Shown here piece after piece: positions 54,882 to 64,000 of a DNA stretch of 64,000 bases. The notes under the pieces are model-generated. The model was given only the letters and a program-made list of their open reading frames with translations, made no database searches and was not told the origin of the DNA. How positions within the stretch are numbered: the stretch's first letter is position 1; every line of letters begins with the position of its first letter. This stretch comes from Bipolaris cookei (taxonomy: Eukaryota > Ascomycota > Dothideomycetes > Pleosporales > Pleosporaceae): NCBI GenBank assembly GCA_002286855.1, contig NRSV01000011.1, forward strand, positions 124,001-188,000. Reading direction: 5' to 3'. The position numbers were made by a program, and so were the translations under genes.

Positions 54882-57800
54882 TCACATGATACCTCTCAAT
54901 CCGCGAAAGCCTCCAGTTTTAGCAGAAGAGGAAGGCTTCCTCTGATCCTTGTCTTTGACCTTCTTTCCAATGTTCTGAGCGCCTCCTGCTTCTGAATCAG
55001 CTTGCCATCGTGTGAAAAGAGGACACAAATAACTAACCTCGACCATATACCCGAACCTCCGACTTGGCTTCGACCTTGTCTTTCTTATCTCTGCCTGAGC
55101 TACCGTCTGTGTCGATAGAGAAGCTACTCTTCCCGCTCGAATGAGGCTGCTGAGATTGCAGCTGACCGACGGGAGAGGCATCGTGACCGCCAGCATAGTC
55201 CGGCCCATAGCCACCACCGAAGCCGGGATAAGGCGATGGGGCTGTTTGAGAACTCTGTGTTGTCCCAAAATTCGTAGATCCAAACCTAGCAGAATGATCA
55301 GGTAACGTACCCGATACGGGACTTTGTGCCGACTCTGGAGAGAGATATTGAGGATAAAATTCCTGTTCTTCGCTAGGCGCTCGGTCTGTCGAAAGAGGAG
55401 GCAAGTACTTTGAGTTGTAGCTGGTTGCGTGTCGTACACTTGAATTTCGACTAATTTGTGATACACCAAAGTCAATCTGACCAGATTTGTCTCGAGGGTA
55501 CAACTGCCCAATTACGGCTTGCTGCTCGCCCTCGAGTTCATGGTATTTCATCTGCAACTCCGTGTATTGCTCCAAGAGGCGGTAGTGAGTCTTTTTCAGT
55601 TGCCGGAGCTTGGCATCGCTAGCCGCCAGCGCCGAGTCAAGCATTTGTTGGACAGACGGGGGAAGCTGTCCTGGCTTACCGGCGCTCTTCTCAGTCGTTT
55701 GCAGCCGTGCCTCCAAATCCATAATGCGGCGTTCGTAGGCCTTTATGGAGCGTTCGTGCTCTTGCTCGCGGCTATTCAGCCGCATGTTTGCGATTTCCAG
55801 GTCATTTCGCAAGTCGTTCCGCTCTTGCATGAAGACATGCAGCTCTTTCCTCTGATCTTCAAAGGCAGCAATTTTTTCTTCTGCGATTTCCAATTCACGT
55901 CGAACATCGCTGTAATCTTCAAGCTCATACTCCAGCGCCTTTGTTCGTTGCTGGGCTTTGAGCTGCTCTGCCTCAGCTCTTTCCACAATCTTCTTCAGCT
56001 GCTCACAATCTGATTGCGTCTTTTGTAGCTCGTGTCGCAGACCACCCTCGTCGTTGTGCCAGGTTTTTTCACTTTCCTTGTATGATCGCACCTTTGCATT
56101 GAGCTCGCCTTCCCATTTCTTTGACTGACTTCTGCTCGTAAGCGTCTCTTTCTTCAGCTGAGCATACAGCTCGTTTGCCTTAGCAAGCCGGGCCTTCAAA
56201 GTCTTGTTGTTGTTAATCAAATTTTGGGTCTCAGCCTCTGCAGTTGCTTCTTTGATGTGCTTGCGTTGGAGCTGACCAATATGCACAAGATGTTGCAACT
56301 TGAGATAGCGCTCAAAGTTGAGGTCATTGCGAAGCAGCATAATTTCTCTTTGCAGAGAAGCCATGGTGTGATTCTGGAACTCGTTTTGACTGAGGTTGTT
56401 TTGCCCGGACACTGACTGTATAAAACTATCCAGGTTGGACTGTTCAGCTACAAAGCGATGAGCGGCAGCTGTAGACAGGCTGTGTAAGTCGGTTTTAGGG
56501 GCTTCTCTCGCAGGTGGCAGCGTGGGGGAGTCCGTCATGTCGCGACCTTTTAGTAGGGGAGAGGCCATGGATTTGATAGATACTGCAGACTTAACTGACT
56601 TGCACCGTGGAGGAATTTCAAAGGTATCTGGAATATCTGGAATGTCTCCCGGAGGGATGTTCATTGTCGATTGTGTGTTGCGTCTGCTCTCGTCTGAGCC
56701 GTGAACTGTTGTTCCGTCTTGATCATCCAGTGTGAAATGCGAAGGAATGTCTGGTACAGGTGGTAATGCTGCGCTGGGTGGCGGGCCAGGGTCTTTCAAG
56801 GTCGACGATACGGCCACGCACAAACCCATGCACTCGATAACGACGTCTGCAGGATCGCTTTTCAGCCACTTATTTTCGCTAAGCTCATCTTCGGCCGTCG
56901 TGGTGAACATATTCGGGTGCAGCAGATGGACTTGGCGATAGGGTTCGGTGCGGGTGTGAATGAGATCTTGGTCCAAATCGAAGTCGTGCGCGCCAGGGAA
57001 GTTGAGAGACTTGAGGTACTTCCTGGGCTTTCGCACAAAGCTCATGAAGTTGAGTGGGAATAGACCATAGAGGAATGTGAAGTAGTGCATGAGCGTGGGC
57101 GGCGGCGATTCCGGATAATCGACGGATGGCTGCAGCTGCTCCCAAACTTGCTCCGAGTCGTCGTGCTCCTCTTCACCGTCTTCGCTGTCGTCATAATAAG
57201 CATCCAAGTCGGCTGCCTTGTCGTTTTCGCTACTCCCTAGCTTATCCCAACACAACATCCTACAGTAAACAAGGAACAGCTTCACTAAGTGGTGATCCGA
57301 AGTCAAGGCTCCGCATATGTGGGGCAAGAACATGATGAGAACGACAAGGGCAAGCTCTACCACAGTGGATGAGTTGTCGGCAAGCAGGCATTTTTCCAGG
57401 TGCTGGATGAGCGGGGTTTCGAGAGCCAGGTGTAGGTGGGGTGGCTGGAGGCGGACGAAGGCGCTGAGTAGATTGAGAGCCTGGATGCGGTGTTGCTTGT
57501 GCACAAAGAGGTCGTCGAGCCTGAGGAGAAAGGTCTACACAAGTCAGCGTGAATTGCGCCTCCAAGCGTATCACACCTACCTTTGGCATCTTCCGCCCAA
57601 AAGCCACTAGTATAGTTTCCAACTCATGCGCGACGAAGCCGTTTTCAGGGGAGACGGGCTCGTCAGGCGAAGAGGGAACCGCGGACCTCGCCAGGTAGAT
57701 GTCGAGTATTCTAGTGGTAAAGAGATCTGATAGGCGCGCCTGTTCTCCATCCTTGTCCGCTTCAAGATCGTACGCCAATATGCTCTGAACAAAGGCTTTT

Positions 57801-58212
57801 GCATCTTCCATCTCAGTCTTCTTGTAGCCTACACCGTCGATGACGGGCTTGAAAACCGAATTCCACCAGGCCGTCAAGCGCGCCTCTCCGGTGATTGCGG
57901 GCCGCAAGATTCGCAAAGCGGAGAGGAAGGCGCCGCGCTTGTCAGGATTGTTTGCGACATGGCGGGTGTAGAGGGCATGGAGGTCTTCATGAAAGCGGTG
58001 CGAGTCATGGTCATCGATGTCATGGTAGCGTTCGAGAAAGGCGTCGATGGTTGCGCAAAGCTCGTTGGGTAGTGGATAGGGAACGATATCGGCAGAAAAA
58101 GTAGTATTGAGAGCCTTGAGGGCCTCGCGCATGGATCTTGAAGAATAGATCAGCGCTGACTTGGTCGAGAGCGTATGGCTTTTTGGGAGTTCTTCTACGC
58201 TTACCCGGACAT
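54882..58212 (-). CDS. TSC1: Hamartin homolog Tsc1
   Basis: Tsc1 stabilises Tsc2, the GAP for Rheb that restrains TORC1 signalling. The best model has four exons: 58212-58205, 58136-57581, 57534-55038 and 54991-54882, giving 1056 residues. The 8-nt first exon gives MSG-S before MREALKALNTTF; if it is wrong, the start is the Met at 58132. The N-terminal half is the helical hamartin core (LTAWWNSVFKPVIDGVGYKK, LLRLDDLFVHKQHRIQALNL, TLMHYFTFLYGLFPLNFMSF, NKWLKSDPADVVIECMGLCV). The C-terminal half is a long coiled coil rich in Glu, Gln, Arg and Lys. The tail VYGR|EAGGAQNIGKKVK ends in GGFRGLRGIM after the last 46-bp intron. Length and architecture fit fungal Tsc1. Confidence 0.9.
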
Positions 58213-60997
58213 GTTGAATTCTATGCCCGCCTGTTGATGCTACTGAGGCGCTGTGGCCGGCATCAGAGGGCGACAGGCAGGTCTATGAGTGTTTGACGAC
58301 AGGATCCAAGGTTTAGCAGACAGGAAGACGTCACGGGCATATCACTGCTTATGTAGGTCGAGTCCGGGGAGGCTAGGCGGGTGTTTCGAGGGCAGGCATG
58401 CGTGGGGCGTAAGTGGTGGAGGATGGTGGACGGGCGCACGACACCGGACAAAGTTCGAGGATGTAAGTACATGAATAGCAGGTGGAGGGAGATATAACAT
58501 GGCACGCTTTCCAGAAGCCTGGGGGTGCTTTTGGGGGCGTGCATGGGCTCGCTGATGTACAGACGGCATTAGTGGAGATGGCAGCATGCAGGCCAAAAGC
58601 AACTCAGCGTTTAATGCCGGCCCGCAGTCGTGCTGGTGCTGGTGGCCATGGCCCAGTTCGGTCAAGGATGCCGTGATGCTGGTCCCCCTCCCTCCGCCCG
58701 GGGCTGCGGCAGAAGCAACCACGGCTTGCCTTTGCATGGGCACGTGCACAACCACCCATCTGCGCCACATCACGTGACTGGCCGTTGCAGCGTCGCTTCC
58801 TGCCTTGCCCTCACACCACCAGTCTGCCGTCCAGGCCTCCCAAATTCCTCTTCTTTCCTCTCCTATTCACTCGCACTCGCCCGTTCACCCGCCCAGACTT
58901 GCCCTCCCCACCAGCCATGTCGCTATCTCTGGGCTGTGTCTTGGTGTGCTGCCCACCTTCTCCAGTCGAGTATAGCACCGCTGGGCTATTACCACCCTAC
59001 TACCCTTGCCTTCATTACCTACCTTCGATCCTGACCAGGGGCCATCCCGTCCCACATTTGATAAGCAGCGTGTGGGATTCTGTTGCCCATCAGTAGAGCA
59101 AACGGGTACATTCTCCGGCATGCCGTGAATGCTTCGTCTAATACGCCGCCATGCCTCCCACACTATCGCCAATTACCGATACCGACAGAACGGTAACCTT
59201 TGGGCCCCGGTCGCGTGCCTGCATTCTGCATCTTGGTCCGCTGCTTAACGTCAAGGTCTTATCACGTCCTGTATACAGCTGCTGTCCTCAATCACCCCTC
59301 TGCTGCCAGAGGAATAATTCTGCCAAGGAGTGGGGTTCTGAACGAGCGTAGCTTCGAAGCTGCCTGGAAGCCAATACAATGTGCAGCCACGTATTCTGAG
59401 CAGAAAACGCCAAAATAGGCTTCTCGTTAATACATGTGCAATCTAACCCTACCCTGTCTAGTTTCAATTCTTGGTTTTCTCCAACTTTCAAATCTCGACA
59501 AAGTGGATACCTGCTCACGTCGACATCCCTACGTGTAGCGACGTTTGGATAGCTCCTGTACCCATGAGTACATAGCGCTTGTTAAATCCACCTGTTTTGG
59601 GCAAGAGCGAAAAACTCTATATAAGTACACCTAGATGCAATTGTGTTCACTGCGTCCAATCGTGAATTGGTGTTGCTGTCCATTATGCCTTGGTAGAATT
59701 CTTGGAATTGGGGGGCGTCTGTGCTTTTTTGCAATAGGGTGATGCACAAAAGGCAGCCCCACCCATAGGCCGCTAGACAAACATTGTGACTAAACCTCCT
59801 TTCTGGGTACCATTAGTACCACTCAGGGGACAGAAATAGACGGATAAAAAATTAGGTACGTCCAACGTTCAGTCCAAATCATAGCCTGGATTACTACAAA
59901 GGGCATTGTAAACTCTGTAAAACATCTAAAACCCTTTCGAAGTAGAGAAACTTCTAATTACGTACTTATAATATCTAGGTAGTGCGTGGTGTTAGATTTA
60001 TTGCGCAGTTGCACTATTGTAGTAGGGGCAGTTTTGATCTGGCTAGTTCAGCCCCCCGAGAGGTACACCTGCTGCGATAAAAAGTCTCCGGAGGCCCTCA
60101 CAATTGTATTCTCTCGGGTGCTCCGGATGCCGCTGCAAGACATTTGTAGACCAAATCGTCATGTATAGAGTCAGCATAACCTTTACACGAGGAACATAGC
60201 TTCTGCAGTGGTCGCCTTAGATAAGTCGAACCTTAGTCGCCGACCTCGTATGATGCTCCACTTAATTGCACTGCACTCGTCCAGTTCCACTTGTACGTGC
60301 TCATCTCGGGATTTGGGCGGGCTTTCTTGTGGAAGACCCGAGTAGATGGCTCAAGATATCACATGCTCAGCTTCCAGACTCTGTTATGAAGGCGGTGCTC
60401 AGGCAAGGAAACGATGAAGATCATGGATGAAGACTACAGTCGACATAGCGCTTGCTGAGTGCTACGTAGATCACGGTTGGTGGAAAACTTTCTCCATCGA
60501 CCTCGCGGCCCGTCGTGCATTACGCCACATAGCTTTAATTGTTAGAACAATGCTTAGCGGAATCCTCCAATGACAGTAATATCCACATAGCAGCACGAAC
60601 GCGACTTCTGTGCCATAAAAATGTACTTTACCTCAGCGTTGCCACCGAATTGCGCGCCTGAGGTACTAATAAAGATGGACTTATTTGAAGAGCACCAAAA
60701 TCTACGGGGTAAAGAGTCAAAAGTACCAATCATGACGTGGAATAAAAAAGACTATAACGCAACAGCGTCACTCTTCATGGATATGCATACACCTGAACGT
60801 ATTGATTGTTTTTTAGGCCATCATTGAAGGACGGGTCAGAAAATACCGACTTGTATAGCTGGCGGCCTGACCCAGACCAGTGTTTGACGCCCCCATGGGT
60901 GGTAGAAAGAGAACATACATAAGAGATTGGAAACGCCTTCAGGATAACCATAGAATTACCTCTGGTCTAACATTTGCAACATCCAAGTGCTACCAAA
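58213..60997. other. Long intergenic region upstream of TSC1 and the GH71 relic
   Basis: About 2.8 kb with no supported gene. The first ~900 bp is GC-rich, with two CACGTG boxes (58741 and 58771) and then a pyrimidine-rich stretch (58800-58920). Open frames here overlap on both strands and are Pro/Ser/Cys-rich without domains. From about 59400 the sequence is ordinary to AT-rich. No tRNA-like B box or transposase motif was found. Confidence 0.45.
58741..58776. promoter_or_regulatory. Two CACGTG E-boxes 30 bp apart upstream of TSC1
   Basis: CACGTG occurs at 58741-58746 and 58771-58776, the second as TCACGTGAC. Fungal bHLH factors (Cbf1/Cpf1-like, SREBP-type) bind such sites. They lie about 530-560 bp upstream of the TSC1 start. 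Use is inferred only from the pairing. Confidence 0.3.
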
Positions 60998-62444
60998 ATG
61001 CGCTTTGTTTCTACCATGTCCGTTGGCCTTTTGGCTAGCATTGGATTGTGCAGAGTGGCGCCACGCAAATTTGTTGAAAGGCCCATGTGAGTATTTTCTG
61101 AGTCTCGTCCGTGGTGTTTGTTGACGTTATCTCAATAGTGTCGCACATTACATGGCCGGCGGTGTTCAAGAGAAAGATGTTATCCAGGATATCAAGGATG
61201 CAAAAAGTATTGGTCTTGACGGCTTGGCGCTGAACTATGGTATGAAGCCTGGGCATCATTCTTTTTTTGTATCTCTCTAACAGAATCAAGATCAATCTGC
61301 ATAGTAGTCCAACGACACTATCAACTTCATGTTCAACCATGCAGACGAATTGGGTGACTTCAGTCTCTTCTTTTCATTTGATCATGGCAAAGGAATCTTG
61401 AAAGACCCTCTTGATTACGTCACCTATTTCACTACATATAGCAGCCATCCCTCGTATCTGAAGATGAAAGATCGAAATGGCGATGCTCAGAAGCCTGTTT
61501 TATCCATTTTTGGCAGCGAGAATATTAGCAACGACTGATGGAACCAGTTTAAAAGGACAGTAGGCGACGTGCTGATCATACCTGGTTTCCCTAAAATTTA
61601 TAACCCTACTACCAACTTCTTCCAGGGCCGCAGTGCCCTTGACGGCGTGTTCAACTGGAACTCCTGGCCCACCGTTCAAGAGGGCAGGGTTGCCGTATCG
61701 GCAGCAGTAGACCGCACCTTCCAGACTGCCGCAAGGAATGCGAACAAGCACTTTATGATGGGCATTTCTCTACTCCAATTCAAACACACCGGCTAGGGCA
61801 ACTGGTACCACCGCGGCGAAGACAACTTTGAGAACCGCATCTGTCAGATTCTGAATGTCCGCCCCGACATGGTGCAGCTGCAGACTTGGAACGACGGCGG
61901 AGAGAACCACTACATGGGCCGCCTCCATCTGGAACCGCTAGACGACCGAACAAAGGCTCTGACTGATGGCCACGACCACACTAGCTACTGGCAGATTCTT
62001 CCACCCTTCATCAATGCGTGGAAGAGGGGTGACAGCTCAACTGCTAACATGTACCCCATCAACGGCAAGCCCGTCCAAGGCACGTTTTGGCACTACACTC
62101 TGACCATTGGCGGTTCTTGCTACGCCAACGACACCGCTAAGCTAGACAGCATTATGACTGGCGGTGAAGACGCGGTGTCCGGTGTTATCCTCGTGGCACA
62201 AAATAAGCAGGGTCTCAAAGCTGAGGTCAAGGTTGGCAATGTTCGATTGGACCCCGTCATTTCCCTCTCTCCAGGCTTCAACAAGTTCAAGCTTACTGGG
62301 CTGGAGAGGCTGGTTTCAGGGAAGGTGCAGGTTGAAATCTGGGATGGAAGTACGATGGTCGGGGGTGGTTATGGTAGCGTCGAAGTTACGAAGGAGAAGG
62401 CGCTTTGTAACTACAATTTCCAGGTTGTTGGTCTGCCTTCTTAG
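60998..62444 (+). pseudogene. GH71 alpha-1,3-glucanase (mutanase) gene, broken
   Basis: GH71 enzymes cut alpha-1,3-glucan of fungal cell walls. The relic opens with a hydrophobic leader (MRFVSTMSVGLLASIGLC) and a 52-bp intron (61087-61138) that joins VERP|IVAHYMAGGVQEKDVIQD. IKDAKSIGLDGLALNY is the family's first catalytic-domain strand. After a second intron-like stretch the frame shows TAG TAG (about 61280), then FSLFFSFDHGKG, FGSENISND with TGA, LIIPGFPKIYNPTTNFFQGR, GVFNWNSWP, FKHTG with TAG, NWYHRGEDNFENR, TWNDGGENHYMG and a C-terminal beta-sandwich. The final 192 codons (from 61869) are open. The second join also leaves a one-base phase error. Both stops and the shift make a functional product unlikely. 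Confidence 0.82.
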
Positions 62445-62629
62445 ATTCTTAGAAGATTAGTACTGGTATGAAAGCGGGGACAAACTAGACACCTAGTAGG
62501 GATGAGTGTGATAAATACAGTTGAATCTTCTATCGTGCTTTTTTGGTGTCTATCAACTTGATCATTTCATTTCCTCCACAGAGATAATTTGTATTTCTTT
62601 CATCCTCCCTCGCCTCCATCAATCAAACC

Positions 62630-63010
62630 CTACGTCCTCTCACCCAACCCCTCCTTTCCCCCTTTCACCTGCTCCCCACCCCCAATCCCCGTCGTCCTAT
62701 CCGGCTGCTCCTGGAAGTCTGGCTGCTTCGCTGGATGCTCATCTCCTTGCTTACCCTCGTCGCGTGAAGCGCTCGACTGCTGGTCTGTATGTTGGCTGTC
62801 AGACCGCACTTTGGCGTTTGGTGCTGCACTCGAGTTGGGGTGTGGGTCCGGGATGTTGGAGGCGGGTTTAGATGTGTCCATTAGTTTTTTGCTGGAGGAG
62901 GACGTGGAGAAGGTTTTTGCAGAAGGGAGAGTAGCACGTGAGGTCTGGAAGATCCCATGTTGGATGCGCGTGGATTGGTGTAGTGTGCGGAGCGTGGTTG
63001 GCAGGGACAT
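62630..63010 (-). CDS. Small mitochondrial protein, conserved in Pezizomycotina
   Basis: A single-exon gene of 126 residues. The N-terminus is a basic, Ser/Thr-rich probable import sequence (MSLPTTLRTLHQSTRIQHGI, TSRATLPSAKTFSTSSSS). The rest is polar and rich in Pro, Gly, Gln and Asp (SKPASNIPDPHPNSS, EHPAKQPDFQEQPDRTTGIG), ending in a Gly/Lys motif (GGEQVKGGKEGLGERT). I recall small fungal proteins of unknown function ending in a VKGGKEGL motif, so I take this as a real gene; the function is unknown. The opposite strand also has a frame (62589-63152), which is Cys/Ser/Pro-rich and looks like a shadow. Confidence 0.66.
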   Translation of the reverse strand: MSLPTTLRTLHQSTRIQHGIFQTSRATLPSAKTFSTSSSSKKLMDTSKPASNIPDPHPNSSAAPNAKVRSDSQHTDQQSSASRDEGKQGDEHPAKQPDFQEQPDRTTGIGGGEQVKGGKEGLGERT

Positions 63011-63690
63011 GGTTGGTAGTGATGCTGGCTTGTTTCCAAAGTATAATGCGGTGTGGGTATTGGATAGATGCCTGTTGAGAGATGAGGATGTTCGTTGCTT
63101 TGTATCAAGGAAAACCTCTCTTCAAGCACTGGTAGGCTATGAATTCACATGAGCGAGTAGTTACGTTTGCGCAACTCTCCTCGTCGACGGTTCTCTGACA
63201 TCATTTTGACGGCGTCAATTCACTGCCAAGACATTTCTCTCTAAATTCTCCCGACATGGGGCGTCGATCCCCCTGAGCATTTGATGTTCTAGATTTCCAG
63301 CCCTGCGAATCGTATATACATGTACTAGACACGCCGGTGTGATATGTGACCGATTGTGACTGCTGTAAGCATAAGCTTTAGGCAGTTGTAGCTGCACCAA
63401 ACAGCAGCATGCATTAGCGCCCTGGCTTCCATACCGAGTCCATACCCCATGCAGTTACCGTGCGCCTATCCTTCCCGTATTCTCTGCTCTTGCATCTTTT
63501 CGCGCAGGCCATGTCAGCCCAAGCCAGCACAAAGCCCGAAAGGGCATCTCGAGCAGTCACAGAATATAGCCAAGTGACTCTCATTTGCACACACACAACG
63601 TTGCTCCATTTTTCCCCTTCTTCTTCTTTCTCTCCTTGATTTCCCAACTGCCTGATCCGTTTTTGTTAGCGGGCCTCCACCAAATCCATC
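63011..63690. promoter_or_regulatory. Divergent intergenic region
   Basis: About 680 bp between divergent start codons of the small mitochondrial protein gene and the GDSL esterase gene. A pyrimidine-rich run (63600-63650) precedes the esterase start. No gene is supported in between. Confidence 0.45.
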
Positions 63691-64000
63691 ATGCCCGAGT
63701 TTGTGCTCTTTGGTGACTCGCTCACCGAGTGGGGCTTTAGCGAGACTACTCAGGGCTTCGGGCGTTTTCTTCAGCAAAAGTACCAGTACAAGGTGGGGAT
63801 CGTGAATGAAGGTAGGCTCAGGTGCGAGATCTAGCAACTATCGTCGATCAAGGTATTGCGCCATGGGTTTTGTTGGCGTATACCTGGCGTCCAGGCCGCA
63901 CAAAGGGTCTTGTATCCTCTCCTGATCATGTTATATACTGATCATGTCGCAACAGGTAGAGCAGGGTATGCCCATCCAAAACATGCCAGGAATCGCTTTA
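63691..64000 (+). CDS. IAH1: GDSL-type esterase, Iah1-like (3' end outside window)
   Basis: Iah1 family enzymes hydrolyse short acyl esters such as isoamyl acetate. The visible first exon (63691-63811) encodes MPEFVLFGDSLTEWGFSE, containing the block I GDSL motif with the nucleophile Ser. It continues with TTQGFGRFLQQKYQYKVGIV. A 144-bp intron (63812-63955) joins NE|G to RAGYAHPKHARNRF, which runs off the window at 64000. In the family a G(x)SGYT-like block II follows this join; here it reads GRAGYAHPK, so the Ser is replaced. Only about 55 codons are visible, so the exact subfamily is open. Confidence 0.75.

Noticed and set aside
62589..63152. 187-codon plus-strand frame overlapping the small mitochondrial gene
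   Set aside because: Cys/Ser/Leu-rich and opposite the better-supported minus-strand frame with import sequence and a GGKEGL-type tail.
1..64000. tRNA genes
   Set aside because: I looked for B-box (GGTTCGAATCC-like) sequences on both strands by eye and found none with a matching A box; a scan with a tRNA-specific program would be decisive.

Overview
The window is nuclear DNA of a filamentous ascomycete, most likely a Dothideomycete of the order Pleosporales. The reasons are: short introns (about 46-70 bp) with GT..AG ends and CTAAC-like branch sites, a dispersed 5S rRNA gene with an upstream TATA box, a CBM-less GH7 cellulase, and fungal-only families (Kei1, Rrn6-like, Fot1/pogo transposase). 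I placed it from protein resemblance alone, so the order is an inference. I built the gene models by joining open frames at splice sites. In every complete protein-coding model the summed coding length divides by three.

Layout. 1-24.8 kb is gene-dense core genome: 3' part of a Pps1-type dual-specificity phosphatase, 3-hydroxyisobutyrate dehydrogenase, mitochondrial ribosomal protein S12, a 5S rRNA gene, an Asi-type membrane RING ligase, a Ufo1-like F-box/WD40/UIM protein, a small unknown protein, the Dim1/Dib1 splicing factor, Sec1, the Suv3 helicase, Kei1 and an F-box protein. 25.2-30.8 kb is sparser: a secreted GH7 cellobiohydrolase with a long upstream region, then a single-pass membrane protein gene with a stop codon just after its signal peptide. 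30.8-47.6 kb is again core: complex I NDUFB11/ESSS, Chm7, Gpn2 head-to-head with Bub3, Elp4, a small membrane protein, Ssp120, a DHX35-like helicase, Spc25 and an Rrn6-like Pol I factor. 47.6-62.5 kb is mixed: a decayed Fot1/pogo transposon with long inverted repeats, a DUF3237 gene, a coiled-coil pseudogene, Tsc1 and a broken GH71 glucanase gene. The window ends with a small mitochondrial protein gene and the start of a GDSL esterase.

The genes do not form a pathway cluster; most are single-copy housekeeping genes in the usual shuffled order of filamentous fungi. Several pairs share divergent upstream regions (Gpn2/Bub3 186 bp, Spc25/Rrn6 357 bp, Sec1/Suv3 437 bp).

I found no clear new multi-gene system. 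The best leads are the divergent 5S rRNA gene with apparently compensated helices, the interrupted membrane-sensor-like gene, and a run of decayed loci in the right third, one of which carries only C-to-T-compatible stop codons.
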